A stretch of 6,626 nucleotides of DNA from Rhizobacter sp. (lineage in GTDB: Bacteria; Pseudomonadota; Gammaproteobacteria; Burkholderiales; Burkholderiaceae_C). A program made the translations under genes and the position numbers. The notes under the pieces were generated by a model. The model was not told the origin of the DNA and made no database searches. It worked only from the letters and a program-made list of their open reading frames with translations. Positions within the stretch are counted from its first letter, which is position 1. The number at the start of each line of letters is the position of its first letter. Of the stretch, positions 1 to 6,141 are shown piece after piece. The stretch covers positions 1 through 6,626 of the forward strand of contig JANXVK010000517.1 of the NCBI GenBank assembly GCA_025351675.1, written 5' to 3'.

Positions 1-417
1 GTCATCCGGCACATGCTCGAGCACGTCGCTCATCACGACCGCGTCGAAGCGCTCGGCCGGCGCGTCGCGAAAGTCGCCGCAGCGGAACGCCACGTCGGGA
101 AAGCGCGCCCGGGCTGCGGCTATGTTCTCGCTCGAGATGTCCATGCCGACCTTGCGCCCACCCGCGCGCACCGGCAGGGCGGCGATGAGTTCGCCGGTCG
201 CGCAACCGATCTCCAGCACGCTGTTGAGTCTCTTGGCGGGTGGCAGCAAGCGCATCAGGTTCGGCAGCTTGAACAGCCGCACCTCGATGTCGATCTGCGC
301 CTGCTCGAACGAACCGCTTTGGCGGCGCGCCACATAGTCGGGATGTGCGTCGTAGAGCGCCGGGAAATCGACAGGGGAGGCCACCGACGCCGGCTCATCG
401 TCGGAGCCGACGCTCAT
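1..417 (-). CDS. Class I SAM-dependent methyltransferase, C-terminus cut by window edge
   Basis: Only the first 139 residues are visible; the frame is still open at base 1. The Rossmann-type methyltransferase core is clear. Motif I, VLEIGCATGELI, lies at residues 67-78. Acidic D93 in GMDIS is placed to bind the SAM ribose. GDF with D115 is placed near the adenine. The motif IV region, FDAVVMSDVLEHVPDD, lies at 125-139. About 65 residues precede motif I, containing YDAHPDY and a helical stretch, as in small-molecule methyltransferases of the Methyltransf_11/23/25 groups. The ATG overlaps the wbpE stop as ATGA, with no strong Shine-Dalgarno, so translation is probably coupled to wbpE. Context suggests O- or N-methylation of a sugar or glycan intermediate, but this is inference and the fold does not reveal the substrate. 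A methyltransferase for a neighbouring pathway (lipid or quinone) cannot be excluded. The family call is firm; the role is unknown. Confidence 0.85.
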   Translation of the reverse strand, partial: MSVGSDDEPASVASPVDFPALYDAHPDYVARRQSGSFEQAQIDIEVRLFKLPNLMRLLPPAKRLNSVLEIGCATGELIAALPVRAGGRKVGMDISSENIAAARARFPDVAFRCGDFRDAPAERFDAVVMSDVLEHVPDD

Positions 418-1523
418 CGGTTCACGGCCGTGCGCAGCGCGTCGACGACGCGGTCTTGCTGCGCGTGCGTCAGATCGGCGCTCATCGGCAGGCTCATCAC
501 CCGCGCGCCGGCGGCGATGCTGTGCGGGAACGTGTCGGGCGCCGCGAAACGCGCGTAGGCCGCTTGGTGATGCACCGGCTTCGGGTAGTGCACCGCGGTC
601 GGAATACCGCGCTCTTTCAACGCCGCTTGGACCGCAGCGCGGGTGTCGACGAACACCGTGTACTGCGCCCACACGCAATCGCGGTCGGCTCGCACCGCGA
701 GCAGGTCGACCCCTGACACATCCGCGAGCAGCGCGCGGTAGCGTTCGCCCAGCACGAGCCGCTGCGCGATTTCCCACTCGAAGCGCTCCAGCTTCGCAAG
801 CACGATCGCGCATTGCAGCGTGTCCATGCGCCCGCCGACGCCGATGCGCGTGTGGGTGTAGCGCGCACTCTGGCCGTGCACGCGAATCTCGCGCGCCGCC
901 CGCGCGAGCGTGTCGTCGTTCGTGAACAGCGCGCCGCCATCGCCATAGCAGCCGAGCGGCTTGCTCGGGAAGAAGCTGGTGCAGGCTATCGTGCTGAGGT
1001 TGCAGCTCTTTCGCCCTTTGTATGAGGCGCCGAAACTCTGCGCCGCGTCCTCGATCACCGCGAGGCCGTGGCGGGCGGCGATCGCGTTGATGCCGTCCAT
1101 GTCGGCGACTTGGCCGTACAGGCTGACCGGGATGATCGCCCGGGTGCGCGGCGTGATCGTCGCCTCGATCTTCGAGACGTCGATGTTGCAGGTGTCGGGC
1201 TCGATGTCGGCGAAGACCGGTACGCCGCCGAGCAGCACGATCATCTCGGCAGTGGCAGCGAACGTGAACGGTGTCGTGACGACCTCGTCGCCGGGTTCCA
1301 GGTCGAGCGCCATCAGCGCGATCAGCAGCGCTTCGGTGCCGCTCGCGACCGTCACGCAGTGCTTCGCGCCGGTGTACTGCGCGAGCCGGCCTTCGAGTTC
1401 GGCGACCTCGGGGCCCATGATGTACTGGCCGTGGTCGAGGACGCGCTGCATGCGCTCGGCGATGCTTCCTTTCAACGCCGCGTACTGGCTCTTCAGATCG
1501 ACGAATTCGAGTGCGCCGCTCAT
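414..1523 (-). CDS. wbpE: DegT/DnrJ/EryC1 PLP aminotransferase, WbpE/WlbC type (UDP-3-keto-GlcNAcA 3-aminotransferase)
   Basis: The 369-residue product has the length of the sugar nucleotide aminotransferase family. It should transfer an amino group from glutamate to C3 of UDP-2-acetamido-2-deoxy-3-keto-D-glucuronate, giving the 3-amino sugar. Visible landmarks are the N-terminal [11 protein letters not shown] (8-18), [11 protein letters not shown] (60-70, PLP phosphate contacts), TPFTFAAT (84-91), EDAAQSFGA (158-166, with D159 and Q162 around the pyridine ring) and [16 protein letters not shown] (183-198), where K188 should form the internal aldimine. HYPKPVHHQ near the C-terminus is also typical. 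I chose the ATG at 1523 because GAGGTGG lies 4 bases ahead of it and the protein then begins at the family's usual N-terminus; the longer open frame up to 1763 only runs antiparallel through wbpD. It overlaps wbpD by ATGA. Neighbouring dehydrogenase and acetyltransferase genes specify WbpE over other DegT enzymes such as perosamine or QuiNAc4N aminotransferases. Confidence 0.93.
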   Translation of the reverse strand: MSGALEFVDLKSQYAALKGSIAERMQRVLDHGQYIMGPEVAELEGRLAQYTGAKHCVTVASGTEALLIALMALDLEPGDEVVTTPFTFAATAEMIVLLGGVPVFADIEPDTCNIDVSKIEATITPRTRAIIPVSLYGQVADMDGINAIAARHGLAVIEDAAQSFGASYKGRKSCNLSTIACTSFFPSKPLGCYGDGGALFTNDDTLARAAREIRVHGQSARYTHTRIGVGGRMDTLQCAIVLAKLERFEWEIAQRLVLGERYRALLADVSGVDLLAVRADRDCVWAQYTVFVDTRAAVQAALKERGIPTAVHYPKPVHHQAAYARFAAPDTFPHSIAAGARVMSLPMSADLTHAQQDRVVDALRTAVNR

Positions 1524-2092
1524 GCCACCACCTCGCCCGCGAGCGCACACCCGCCGTCGCGCAGCACGTAGCGCTCGCCGGTCGCCGGGCACAGCGCCTC
1601 GTCGTTCGCGAACACCAGCCTCTCGCCGTGCCGGCTGACCCAGCCGATGCGCTTGGCCGGCACGCCGACGACGAGCGCGAAATCCGCCACGTCGCGGCTC
1701 ACGACCGCGCCGGCGCCGACGAAAGCGTAGCGGCCGATCGTCGTGCCGCACACCACCGTGCAATTCGCGCCGAGCGTCGCGCCGCGCTTCACGAGGGTCT
1801 TCCGATATTCAGCCTTGCGCGATACCGCCGCCCTGGGGTTGTGCACGTTTGTGAACACCATGCTCGGGCCGCAGAACACGTCGTCTTCGAGCGTGACGGC
1901 GTCGTAAACCGACACGTTGTTCTGGACCTTCACGTTGGCGCCGATCGTCACGTCGTTGGCAACGAACACGCCCTGCCCGAGCGAGCACCCGGCGCCGATG
2001 CGGGCGCCGGCACACACGTGGGCGAAGTGCCAGACGTGGGTGCCGGCACCGAGCTGCGCACCGTCGTCGACGATCGCGGAAGAGTGAATCAT
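1520..2092 (-). CDS. wbpD: UDP-2-acetamido-3-amino-2,3-dideoxy-glucuronate N-acetyltransferase, WbpD/WlbB type
   Basis: This 190-residue protein is a left-handed beta-helix (hexapeptide repeat) acetyltransferase that would use acetyl-CoA to acetylate the C3 amino group made by WbpE. Repeats with the [LIV]-G-x-x form run from the N-terminus: [20 protein letters not shown] (14-26), [16 protein letters not shown] (32-47), [15 protein letters not shown] (50-64). They resume at [33 protein letters not shown] (80-87) is the loop that holds the active-site Asn region in WbpD/WlbB enzymes, and the preceding FCGPSMV is also characteristic. The C-terminal [10 protein letters not shown] tail is a common extension in this subgroup. 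Length agrees with known WbpD proteins of about 190 residues. The gene starts 15 bases after the wbpB stop with only a weak Shine-Dalgarno, and its TGA overlaps the wbpE ATG. The alternative, another hexapeptide acyltransferase such as a PglD-like enzyme, is unlikely given FTNVHNP and the flanking genes. Confidence 0.93.
   Translation of the reverse strand: MIHSSAIVDDGAQLGAGTHVWHFAHVCAGARIGAGCSLGQGVFVANDVTIGANVKVQNNVSVYDAVTLEDDVFCGPSMVFTNVHNPRAAVSRKAEYRKTLVKRGATLGANCTVVCGTTIGRYAFVGAGAVVSRDVADFALVVGVPAKRIGWVSRHGERLVFANDEALCPATGERYVLRDGGCALAGEVVA
1528..1534 (-). promoter_or_regulatory. Shine-Dalgarno for wbpE inside the wbpD 3' end
   Basis: The minus strand reads GAGGTGG, ending 4 bases before the ATG at 1523; the GAGG core is 7 bases away. 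It is a good match to the anti-SD and lies within the last codons of wbpD. It fixes the wbpE start at 1523 and would allow re-initiation by ribosomes finishing wbpD. Confidence 0.6.
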
Positions 2093-2107
2093 CAGAAGTG
2101 GCCCACG

Positions 2108-3166
2108 CTAAAAGACAAGCGGTAACCCGACCCGTACGCCGTCGCGCGCGGAACGGTACGCCGCAATCAGCACTTCGAGCGAGCGCAACCCTTCGTAGCC
2201 ATCGACTGCCGCGTTCCCCTCGCCGCGCAGCGTGTTGATGACGTTGTCGTAGTACAGCGGGTGCCCCGGCCCGTAAACGCTTTCGACGCCGTAGCTCGCA
2301 CTGGCGACCTTCGCGTCGTCTTCGTGCGCCGTCTCGAACTCCCAGTGCTCGATCTTGTTGACCGCAACCCCGCCAACCCGCACCGTTCCGCGCTCGCCGA
2401 GCAGCGTGATGCTGCCCTCGAAGTTCTTGTTGTACGTCAGCATCGTGACGTTGACCGAGGCGAGCGCACCGCTGCGCAGGCGCAGGCTCATCACGCCGGT
2501 GTCTTCGGCCTCGATGTCGCGCGCCAGCGTGGCGGTGTAGGCGTGCACGTTGTCGACCGGGCCGACCAGCCAGTCGACCATGTCGACGTAGTGGCTCGCT
2601 TGGTTCATGAAGGCACCGCCGTCCATGTCCCAGCGGCCGCGCCACGGTGCGGCGTCGTAATAGGCCTGCGGGCGGGTCCAGAAGACGTTGACGTTGACCA
2701 TCGCGAGGCGTCCGAAGCGGCCGGCGTCGACCGCGCGCTTGACGAGCTGCAGGGTCGCGTTCAGCCGGTTCTGCTTGACCACGAACAGCTTGACGCCGGC
2801 GTCGCGGCAGGCGCGCACCATCGCCACGCCTTCGTCCCACTTGGTAGCCATCGGCTTCTCGCTCATCACGTGGCGGCCGGCCTGCGCGACCTTGATTGCC
2901 TGGCGCGGGTGCAGGCCGCTCGGGGTGGCGAGCACGACGATGTCGGCTTCACTCGAAGCGAGCAGCCCGTCGAGCGACGCGAAACCGGCGGCGCCGGTCG
3001 ACGCGACCGCGGCGGCGAGGCTGGGCGCATGGTTGTCGCACACCGCCACGAGTTCGGCGCGTACCGCATGCTGCTTCAGCGCCGCGAAATGGTTCTGCGC
3101 GATGCGGCCGCAGCCAATGACGGCAAAGCGCAGCTTGCGGTTCAGGATCACGGCGGGTGTGGGCAT
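2108..3166 (-). CDS. wbpB: UDP-N-acetylglucosaminuronate 3-dehydrogenase, Gfo/Idh/MocA family, WbpB/WlbA type
   Basis: The 352-residue product is a Gfo/Idh/MocA oxidoreductase that should oxidise C3 of UDP-GlcNAcA to the 3-keto sugar, which WbpE then aminates. The NAD-binding Rossmann domain shows AVIGCGRIAQNH (15-26), VAVCDN (40-45), ATPSGLH (80-86) and the catalytic-lysine motif EKPMA with K104. FVVKQNRLN (128-136) is a WbpB/WlbA hallmark. The C-terminal domain carries WDMDGGAFMNQASHYVD (179-195), in which H192 is the expected catalytic histidine. Some family members recycle bound NADH with 2-oxoglutarate, coupling to the transaminase; reading alone cannot show whether this one does. The ATG at 3166 has AAGAG (3172-3176 on the plus strand) just upstream. 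It is the first gene of the minus-strand operon and is divergent from lysS across 103 bases. No WbpA-type 6-dehydrogenase lies beside it, so the UDP-GlcNAcA must come from a gene elsewhere. Confidence 0.92.
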   Translation of the reverse strand: MPTPAVILNRKLRFAVIGCGRIAQNHFAALKQHAVRAELVAVCDNHAPSLAAAVASTGAAGFASLDGLLASSEADIVVLATPSGLHPRQAIKVAQAGRHVMSEKPMATKWDEGVAMVRACRDAGVKLFVVKQNRLNATLQLVKRAVDAGRFGRLAMVNVNVFWTRPQAYYDAAPWRGRWDMDGGAFMNQASHYVDMVDWLVGPVDNVHAYTATLARDIEAEDTGVMSLRLRSGALASVNVTMLTYNKNFEGSITLLGERGTVRVGGVAVNKIEHWEFETAHEDDAKVASASYGVESVYGPGHPLYYDNVINTLRGEGNAAVDGYEGLRSLEVLIAAYRSARDGVRVGLPLVF

Positions 3167-3194
3167 GGACGCTCTTGTGGATTAAGGCGGCAGC

Positions 3195-3208
3195 GCCCCA
3201 TTCGGGGC
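3195..3208 (-). promoter_or_regulatory. Small GC-rich hairpin in the probable wbpB leader
   Basis: GCCCC, a 4-base loop and GGGGC form a perfect 5-bp stem. If the minus-strand TAAAAT at 3218-3223 is the -10 box, transcription would begin near 3211 and this hairpin would sit within the first 20 bases of the wbpB mRNA. It could stabilise the 5' end or be a protein-binding site. No T-run follows on either strand, so it is not a convincing intrinsic terminator. The stem is short and may be chance in GC-rich DNA. Confidence 0.35.
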
Positions 3209-3216
3209 AAACACGC

Positions 3217-3245
3217 GATTTTATGTGCGCGGCGCCCTCTAAAAT
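3217..3245 (+). promoter_or_regulatory. Probable lysS promoter (-10 TAAAAT)
   Basis: TAAAAT at 3240-3245 is a good -10 element, predicting a start near 3252 and a leader of about 18 bases before the lysS ATG. At 17-bp spacing the -35 position (3217-3222) reads GATTTT, a poor match to TTGACA, so the -35 assignment is weak. AGAGAAG at 3258-3264 is the ribosome binding site, 5 bases before the ATG. Confidence 0.45.
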
Positions 3246-3246
3246 C
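3218..3246 (-). promoter_or_regulatory. Probable wbpB operon promoter (-10 TAAAAT)
   Basis: The minus strand also reads TAAAAT (plus-strand 3218-3223). With 17-bp spacing its -35 position is GATTTT at 3241-3246, overlapping the lysS -10 box. The predicted start is near 3211, giving a leader of about 45 bases. The two promoters would share the same DNA and could exclude one another. The -35 match is weak, so this is a candidate only. Confidence 0.35.
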
Positions 3247-3269
3247 GGCCGCTCACCAGAGAAGCTCCC

Positions 3270-4748
3270 ATGTCCGACGAAAACCAGCTCATCACCGAGC
3301 GCCGCGAGAAGCTCGCCGCCATCCGCCAGCAAGGCATCGCGTTCCCGAACGACTTCAAGCCGAAGCACCACGCGGCCGAGTTGCTGCGCCAGCACGGCGA
3401 CCAGGAGAACGAGACGCTGGAGCCGCTGAACGTCAAGGTGATCGTCGCCGGCCGCCTGATGTTGAAGCGCGTGATGGGCAAGGCGAGCTTCGGCACGCTG
3501 CAAGACGCGTCGGGCCAGATCCAGCTGTTCGTGACCCGCGATGCGCTCGGCGAAGAAGCGTATGCCGCGTTCAAGCACTGGGATCTGGGCGACATCCTCG
3601 GCGCCGAAGGCACGCTCTTCAAGACCAGGAACGGCGAGCTGTCGGTGCGCGTGACCACGCTGCGACTTCTGACGAAGAGCCTGCGCCCGCTGCCCGACAA
3701 GTTCCACGGCATGGCCGATCAGGAGCAGAAGTACCGCCAGCGCTATGTCGACCTGATCACCGATGGCGAGGCCCGTGCGCGCTTCGCGGCGCGCAGCAAG
3801 GCCATCAGCTCGATCCGCCAGTTCATGGTCGAGCACCACTTCATGGAAGTGGAGACGCCGATGCTGCACCCGATCCCGGGCGGCGCGAACGCCAAGCCCT
3901 TTGTCACGCACCACAACGCCCTCGATCAGCAGATGTTCCTGCGCATCGCGCCTGAGCTTTATTTGAAGCGATTGATCGTCGGCGGCTTCGAGCGCGTGTT
4001 CGAGATCAACCGGAGCTTTCGCAACGAGGGCGTGTCGGTGCGACACAACCCCGAGTTCACGATGATGGAGTTCTACGCCGCGTACTGGAACCACCACGAC
4101 CTGATGGACTTCACCGAAGAGGTGCTGCGCCACGCCGCGCGGGTCGCCACCGGCTCGGCGGCGATCACCTACGCGGGCAAGCCGGTCGCGCTCGATCAGC
4201 CGTTCGCGCGCCTGTCGGTGCGCGATTCGCTGGTCGTGCATGCGGGACTGAGCGAGTCCGAAGCCATCGATGCGGCCGTGCTGCACGCCAAGCTGAAGTC
4301 ACACGGCGTCGAGCCGCCGGCGCACTGGACGCTGGCCGAGTTGCAGTTCGGACTGTTCGAGGCCGCGGTCGAGGACAAGCTCTGGGACCCGACTTTCATC
4401 ATCGACTACCCCGTCGAAGTGTCGCCACTGGCGCGCGCGTCCGACACCGACCCGTCGATCACCGAGCGCTTCGAGCTGTTCATCACCGGCCGCGAATACG
4501 CGAACGGCTTCTCGGAGCTCAACGACGCCGAGGATCAGGCCGCGCGCTTCAAGGCACAGGTCGCAAACAAGGAAGCCGGCGATGAGGAGGCGATGTACTA
4601 CGACGCCGACTTCATCCGCGCGCTCGAGTACGGCATGCCGCCGACGGGAGGCTGCGGCATCGGCATCGACCGGCTGATCATGCTGATCACCGACTCGCCG
4701 AGCATCCGGGATGTGATTTTGTTCCCGTCGTTGCGCAAGGAAGGCTGA
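3270..4748 (+). CDS. lysS: Lysyl-tRNA synthetase, class II
   Basis: The 492-residue protein charges tRNA-Lys with lysine in the cytoplasm and is full length (E. coli LysS is about 505). The N-terminal part (about 55-135) is the OB-fold anticodon-binding domain, with [21 protein letters not shown] and [10 protein letters not shown]. The linker motif [11 protein letters not shown] precedes the catalytic domain. Class II motif 1 lies around [15 protein letters not shown]. Motif 2 is [11 protein letters not shown]...[11 protein letters not shown] (about 247-269), with R251 expected to contact [24 protein letters not shown] carries lysine-binding residues. Motif 3 is [10 protein letters not shown] with R468, followed by [13 protein letters not shown]. 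The ATG at 3270 follows AGAGAAG and gives the normal start. It heads a plus-strand pair with the FMN-protein gene 2 bases downstream. In many Burkholderiales prfB and recJ precede lysS; here that place is taken by the divergent glycan operon. Confidence 0.98.
   Translation: MSDENQLITERREKLAAIRQQGIAFPNDFKPKHHAAELLRQHGDQENETLEPLNVKVIVAGRLMLKRVMGKASFGTLQDASGQIQLFVTRDALGEEAYAAFKHWDLGDILGAEGTLFKTRNGELSVRVTTLRLLTKSLRPLPDKFHGMADQEQKYRQRYVDLITDGEARARFAARSKAISSIRQFMVEHHFMEVETPMLHPIPGGANAKPFVTHHNALDQQMFLRIAPELYLKRLIVGGFERVFEINRSFRNEGVSVRHNPEFTMMEFYAAYWNHHDLMDFTEEVLRHAARVATGSAAITYAGKPVALDQPFARLSVRDSLVVHAGLSESEAIDAAVLHAKLKSHGVEPPAHWTLAELQFGLFEAAVEDKLWDPTFIIDYPVEVSPLARASDTDPSITERFELFITGREYANGFSELNDAEDQAARFKAQVANKEAGDEEAMYYDADFIRALEYGMPPTGGCGIGIDRLIMLITDSPSIRDVILFPSLRKEG
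4737..4744 (+). promoter_or_regulatory. Strong Shine-Dalgarno overlapping the lysS 3' end
   Basis: AAGGAAGG forms part of the last lysS codons (Lys-Glu-Gly) and ends 6 bases before the ATG at 4751. It fixes the start of the next gene and indicates co-translation with lysS on one mRNA. Confidence 0.65.
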
Positions 4749-4750
4749 CC

Positions 4751-5311
4751 ATGCGCGAGCGTTTGTCGACGCTGCCTGAAATCGAAGACGCGCTGTGGCA
4801 CCAACTCACCCGCGCCACGCACGACCGTCACCACGAATGGCGCACCACGGTGCTGGCCACGGTGTACCAACAGGACGGCGTCCCCGCCGCGGACGCCCGC
4901 AACGTGGTCCTGCGGGAGGTCAACGTGGCCGAGAAGAGGCTGGTCGTCTACACCGACGCACGGGCCGCCAAGGCCGCGCAGTTGCGCGCGCATCCGCACG
5001 GCAGTCTGGTGATGTGGTCGAGCGCACTGGGCTGGCAGCTGCGCTGCCGGGTGCGGCTCGGTATCGAAGACACCGGCCTGTCCGTGTCGTCGCGTTGGGA
5101 GCGCTTGAAGCTCTCGCCCGCGGCCCAAGACTATCTGTCGCCGCTGCCGCCCGGCGCGCCACTGGAGGCCACGCCGGCCGCGCTCTCGGAGCGCGCCTGC
5201 TTCGCGATGATCACGGCCCAGGTCGAAGGGATCGACTGGCTGGAGTTGCACCCCGAAGGCCATCGACGGGCGGTCTTCGACGCCGGCGGTGCGCGTTGGG
5301 TGCAGCCGTGA
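4751..5311 (+). CDS. Pyridoxamine 5'-phosphate oxidase-like FMN-binding protein (Alr4036-type)
   Basis: This 186-residue soluble protein looks like a split-barrel flavoprotein of the PNPOx-like superfamily, closest by pattern to the Alr4036-type FMN-binding domain. Supporting stretches are ARNVVLREV (49-57), VVYTDARAAKAAQL (65-78), where R71 and K74 would bind the FMN phosphate, a strand ending in LVMWSS (86-91), and GWQLRCRVRL (94-103), matching the Q-x-R strand of PNPOx enzymes. SRWERLKLSPAAQDYL is the family's conserved C-terminal helix region. The end, IDWLELHPEGHRRAVFDAGGARWVQP, resembles PNPOx tails but lacks the classic catalytic RLSPR-type ending, so it is probably not the PdxH of vitamin B6 synthesis. 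No signal peptide or membrane segment is seen. It starts 2 bases after the lysS stop and is likely co-transcribed. The physiological substrate is unknown; a flavin-linked oxidoreductase or flavin-binding role is inferred. Confidence 0.85.
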   Translation: MRERLSTLPEIEDALWHQLTRATHDRHHEWRTTVLATVYQQDGVPAADARNVVLREVNVAEKRLVVYTDARAAKAAQLRAHPHGSLVMWSSALGWQLRCRVRLGIEDTGLSVSSRWERLKLSPAAQDYLSPLPPGAPLEATPAALSERACFAMITAQVEGIDWLELHPEGHRRAVFDAGGARWVQP

Positions 5312-5314
5312 TCA
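5309..5314. other. Shared palindromic double stop of convergent genes
   Basis: TGATCA supplies the TGA stop of the plus-strand FMN-protein gene and, on the other strand, the TGA stop of the enoyl-CoA hydratase gene. The genes abut with no intergenic base. I see no terminator hairpin with a T-run between them, so the two transcripts probably overlap at their 3' ends. Confidence 0.9.
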
Positions 5315-6100
5315 GCGCTGCTTGAACGTGGCCTTGCGCTTGCTCAGGAACGCGTTCATCCCTTCTTTCTGATCCGCCGTCGCGAACAGTGAGTGAAACA
5401 GTCGCCGCTCGAACATCACACCGTCGGCAAGCGTGCCCTCGAACGCGCGGTTCACGCTTTCTTTGGCCATCATCACGCTCATCGCGCTGAGTTCGTTGAT
5501 CGATTCGGCAGCGGCCAAGGTCACCGTCATCAAGTCGGCAAACGGCACAACGCGCGAGACCAGGCCGCCGCGTTCGGCTTCGGCCGCGTCCATCATGCGG
5601 CTGGTCAGGATCATGTCCATCGCCTTGGCCTTGCCGAGCGCGCGCGGCAGGCGCTGCGTGCCGCCGGCGCCGGGGATGATGCCGAGCCTGATCTCCGGCT
5701 GGCCGAACTTCGCGGTGTCGGCGGCGATGATGAAGTCGCACATCATCGCGAGCTCGCAGCCGCCACCGAGCGCGAACCCGGCCACGGCCGCGATCACCGG
5801 TTTGCGGATCGTGCGGATCGTCTCCCAGTTGCGCGTGATGAAGTCGCCGCCGTAGCTGTCTTCCAGGTTGAAATTGACCATCGCGCTGATGTCGGCGCCG
5901 GCCGCGAACGCCTTCTCGCTGCCGGTGATGACGATGCAGCCGATGCCGGCGTCGGCGTCGAAGGCTTTCAACGCGGCGCCGAGTTCGTCCATCAGCGCGT
6001 CGTTCAGCGCGTTCATCTGCTTCGGCCGGTTCAATGTGATCAGGCCGGTCTGGCGCGGGCCTTCGCCGCGCCGTTCGATCAGGATGTTCTCGTAGACCAT
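5312..6100 (-). CDS. Enoyl-CoA hydratase (short chain, crotonase family)
   Basis: The 262-residue product has the standard length of monofunctional enoyl-CoA hydratases, which add water to trans-2-enoyl-CoA in beta-oxidation or phenylacetate-type degradation. [11 protein letters not shown] (23-33) and FAAGADI (65-71) form the CoA-binding and first oxyanion-hole region. [16 protein letters not shown] (107-122) holds the second oxyanion-hole glycine and the first catalytic Glu, E116. [20 protein letters not shown] (132-151) holds the second, E136. Both catalytic glutamates are present, so hydratase rather than isomerase or dehalogenase activity is expected. The C-terminal [22 protein letters not shown] is typical. 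I chose the ATG at 6100 because AAGGAAG lies 5 bases upstream and the sequence begins at the family's normal N-terminus; the open frame beyond it is antisense overlap with the DUF3108 gene. It follows the DUF3108 gene by 41 bases and converges with the FMN-protein gene. No partner beta-oxidation genes are in view, so the pathway is uncertain. Confidence 0.95.
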   Translation of the reverse strand: MVYENILIERRGEGPRQTGLITLNRPKQMNALNDALMDELGAALKAFDADAGIGCIVITGSEKAFAAGADISAMVNFNLEDSYGGDFITRNWETIRTIRKPVIAAVAGFALGGGCELAMMCDFIIAADTAKFGQPEIRLGIIPGAGGTQRLPRALGKAKAMDMILTSRMMDAAEAERGGLVSRVVPFADLMTVTLAAAESINELSAMSVMMAKESVNRAFEGTLADGVMFERRLFHSLFATADQKEGMNAFLSKRKATFKQR

Positions 6101-6105
6101 GGTCG

Positions 6106-6112
6106 CTTCCTT
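6106..6112 (-). promoter_or_regulatory. Ribosome binding site of the enoyl-CoA hydratase gene
   Basis: The minus strand reads AAGGAAG, 5 bases before the ATG at 6100. It decides this start over the upstream in-frame candidates. Confidence 0.65.
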
Positions 6113-6126
6113 CGGATGACCCCTCG

Positions 6127-6132
6127 ACTGTA
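6127..6132 (-). promoter_or_regulatory. Weak candidate -10 box for the hydratase gene
   Basis: The minus strand reads TACAGT in the 41-base gap after the DUF3108 stop, about 26 bases before the hydratase ATG. It fits the TAnnnT pattern, but the 17-bp-spaced -35 position reads ATCTGG, a poor match. The gene may instead be read from a promoter upstream of the DUF3108 gene. Confidence 0.2.
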
Positions 6133-6141
6133 GCGTCGCGC

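Larger units (their letters stand above)
3216..3247. repeat. 8-bp perfect inverted repeat, possible operator
   Basis: CGATTTTA at 3216-3223 and TAAAATCG at 3240-3247 are exact reverse complements separated by 16 bases; a GGCGCC palindrome sits near the centre (3231-3236). It lies in the only sizeable non-coding gap between divergent genes and is AT-rich in otherwise GC-rich DNA. It may be a dimeric regulator site or simply two mirror-image -10 boxes. Confidence 0.5.

Noticed and set aside
414..1763. Longer N-terminus for wbpE (449 residues).
   Set aside because: The extra 80 residues are Arg/Gly-rich, overlap wbpD in another frame and have no family similarity; the ATG at 1523 has a good ribosome binding site and the expected N-terminus.
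3195..3208. Hairpin considered as an intrinsic terminator.
   Set aside because: No T-run follows the stem on either strand, and the flanking genes diverge, so no transcript from them needs to end here.
2261..3955. A 564-codon plus-strand open frame crossing wbpB, the intergenic gap and lysS.
   Set aside because: It runs antisense to wbpB and out of frame through the start of lysS, both of which have clear family motifs. Its translation is Arg/His/Ala/Val-rich without recognisable motifs, as expected of a GC-rich shadow frame.
2949..4286. A 445-codon minus-strand open frame opposite lysS.
   Set aside because: It is antisense to the catalytic half of lysS and overlaps wbpB in another frame; its composition and lack of motifs mark it as a shadow.
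4648..4675. [10 protein letters not shown] in LysRS motif 3, where E. coli has AGLGIGIDRM.
   Set aside because: The Cys form is, from memory, usual in betaproteobacterial LysRS and keeps the essential Gly and Arg residues, so it is a lineage marker and not a defect.
5393..6133. A 246-codon plus-strand open frame opposite the enoyl-CoA hydratase gene.
   Set aside because: It is wholly antisense to a gene with both catalytic glutamates and full family length; its His/Arg/Val-rich composition is typical of a shadow.
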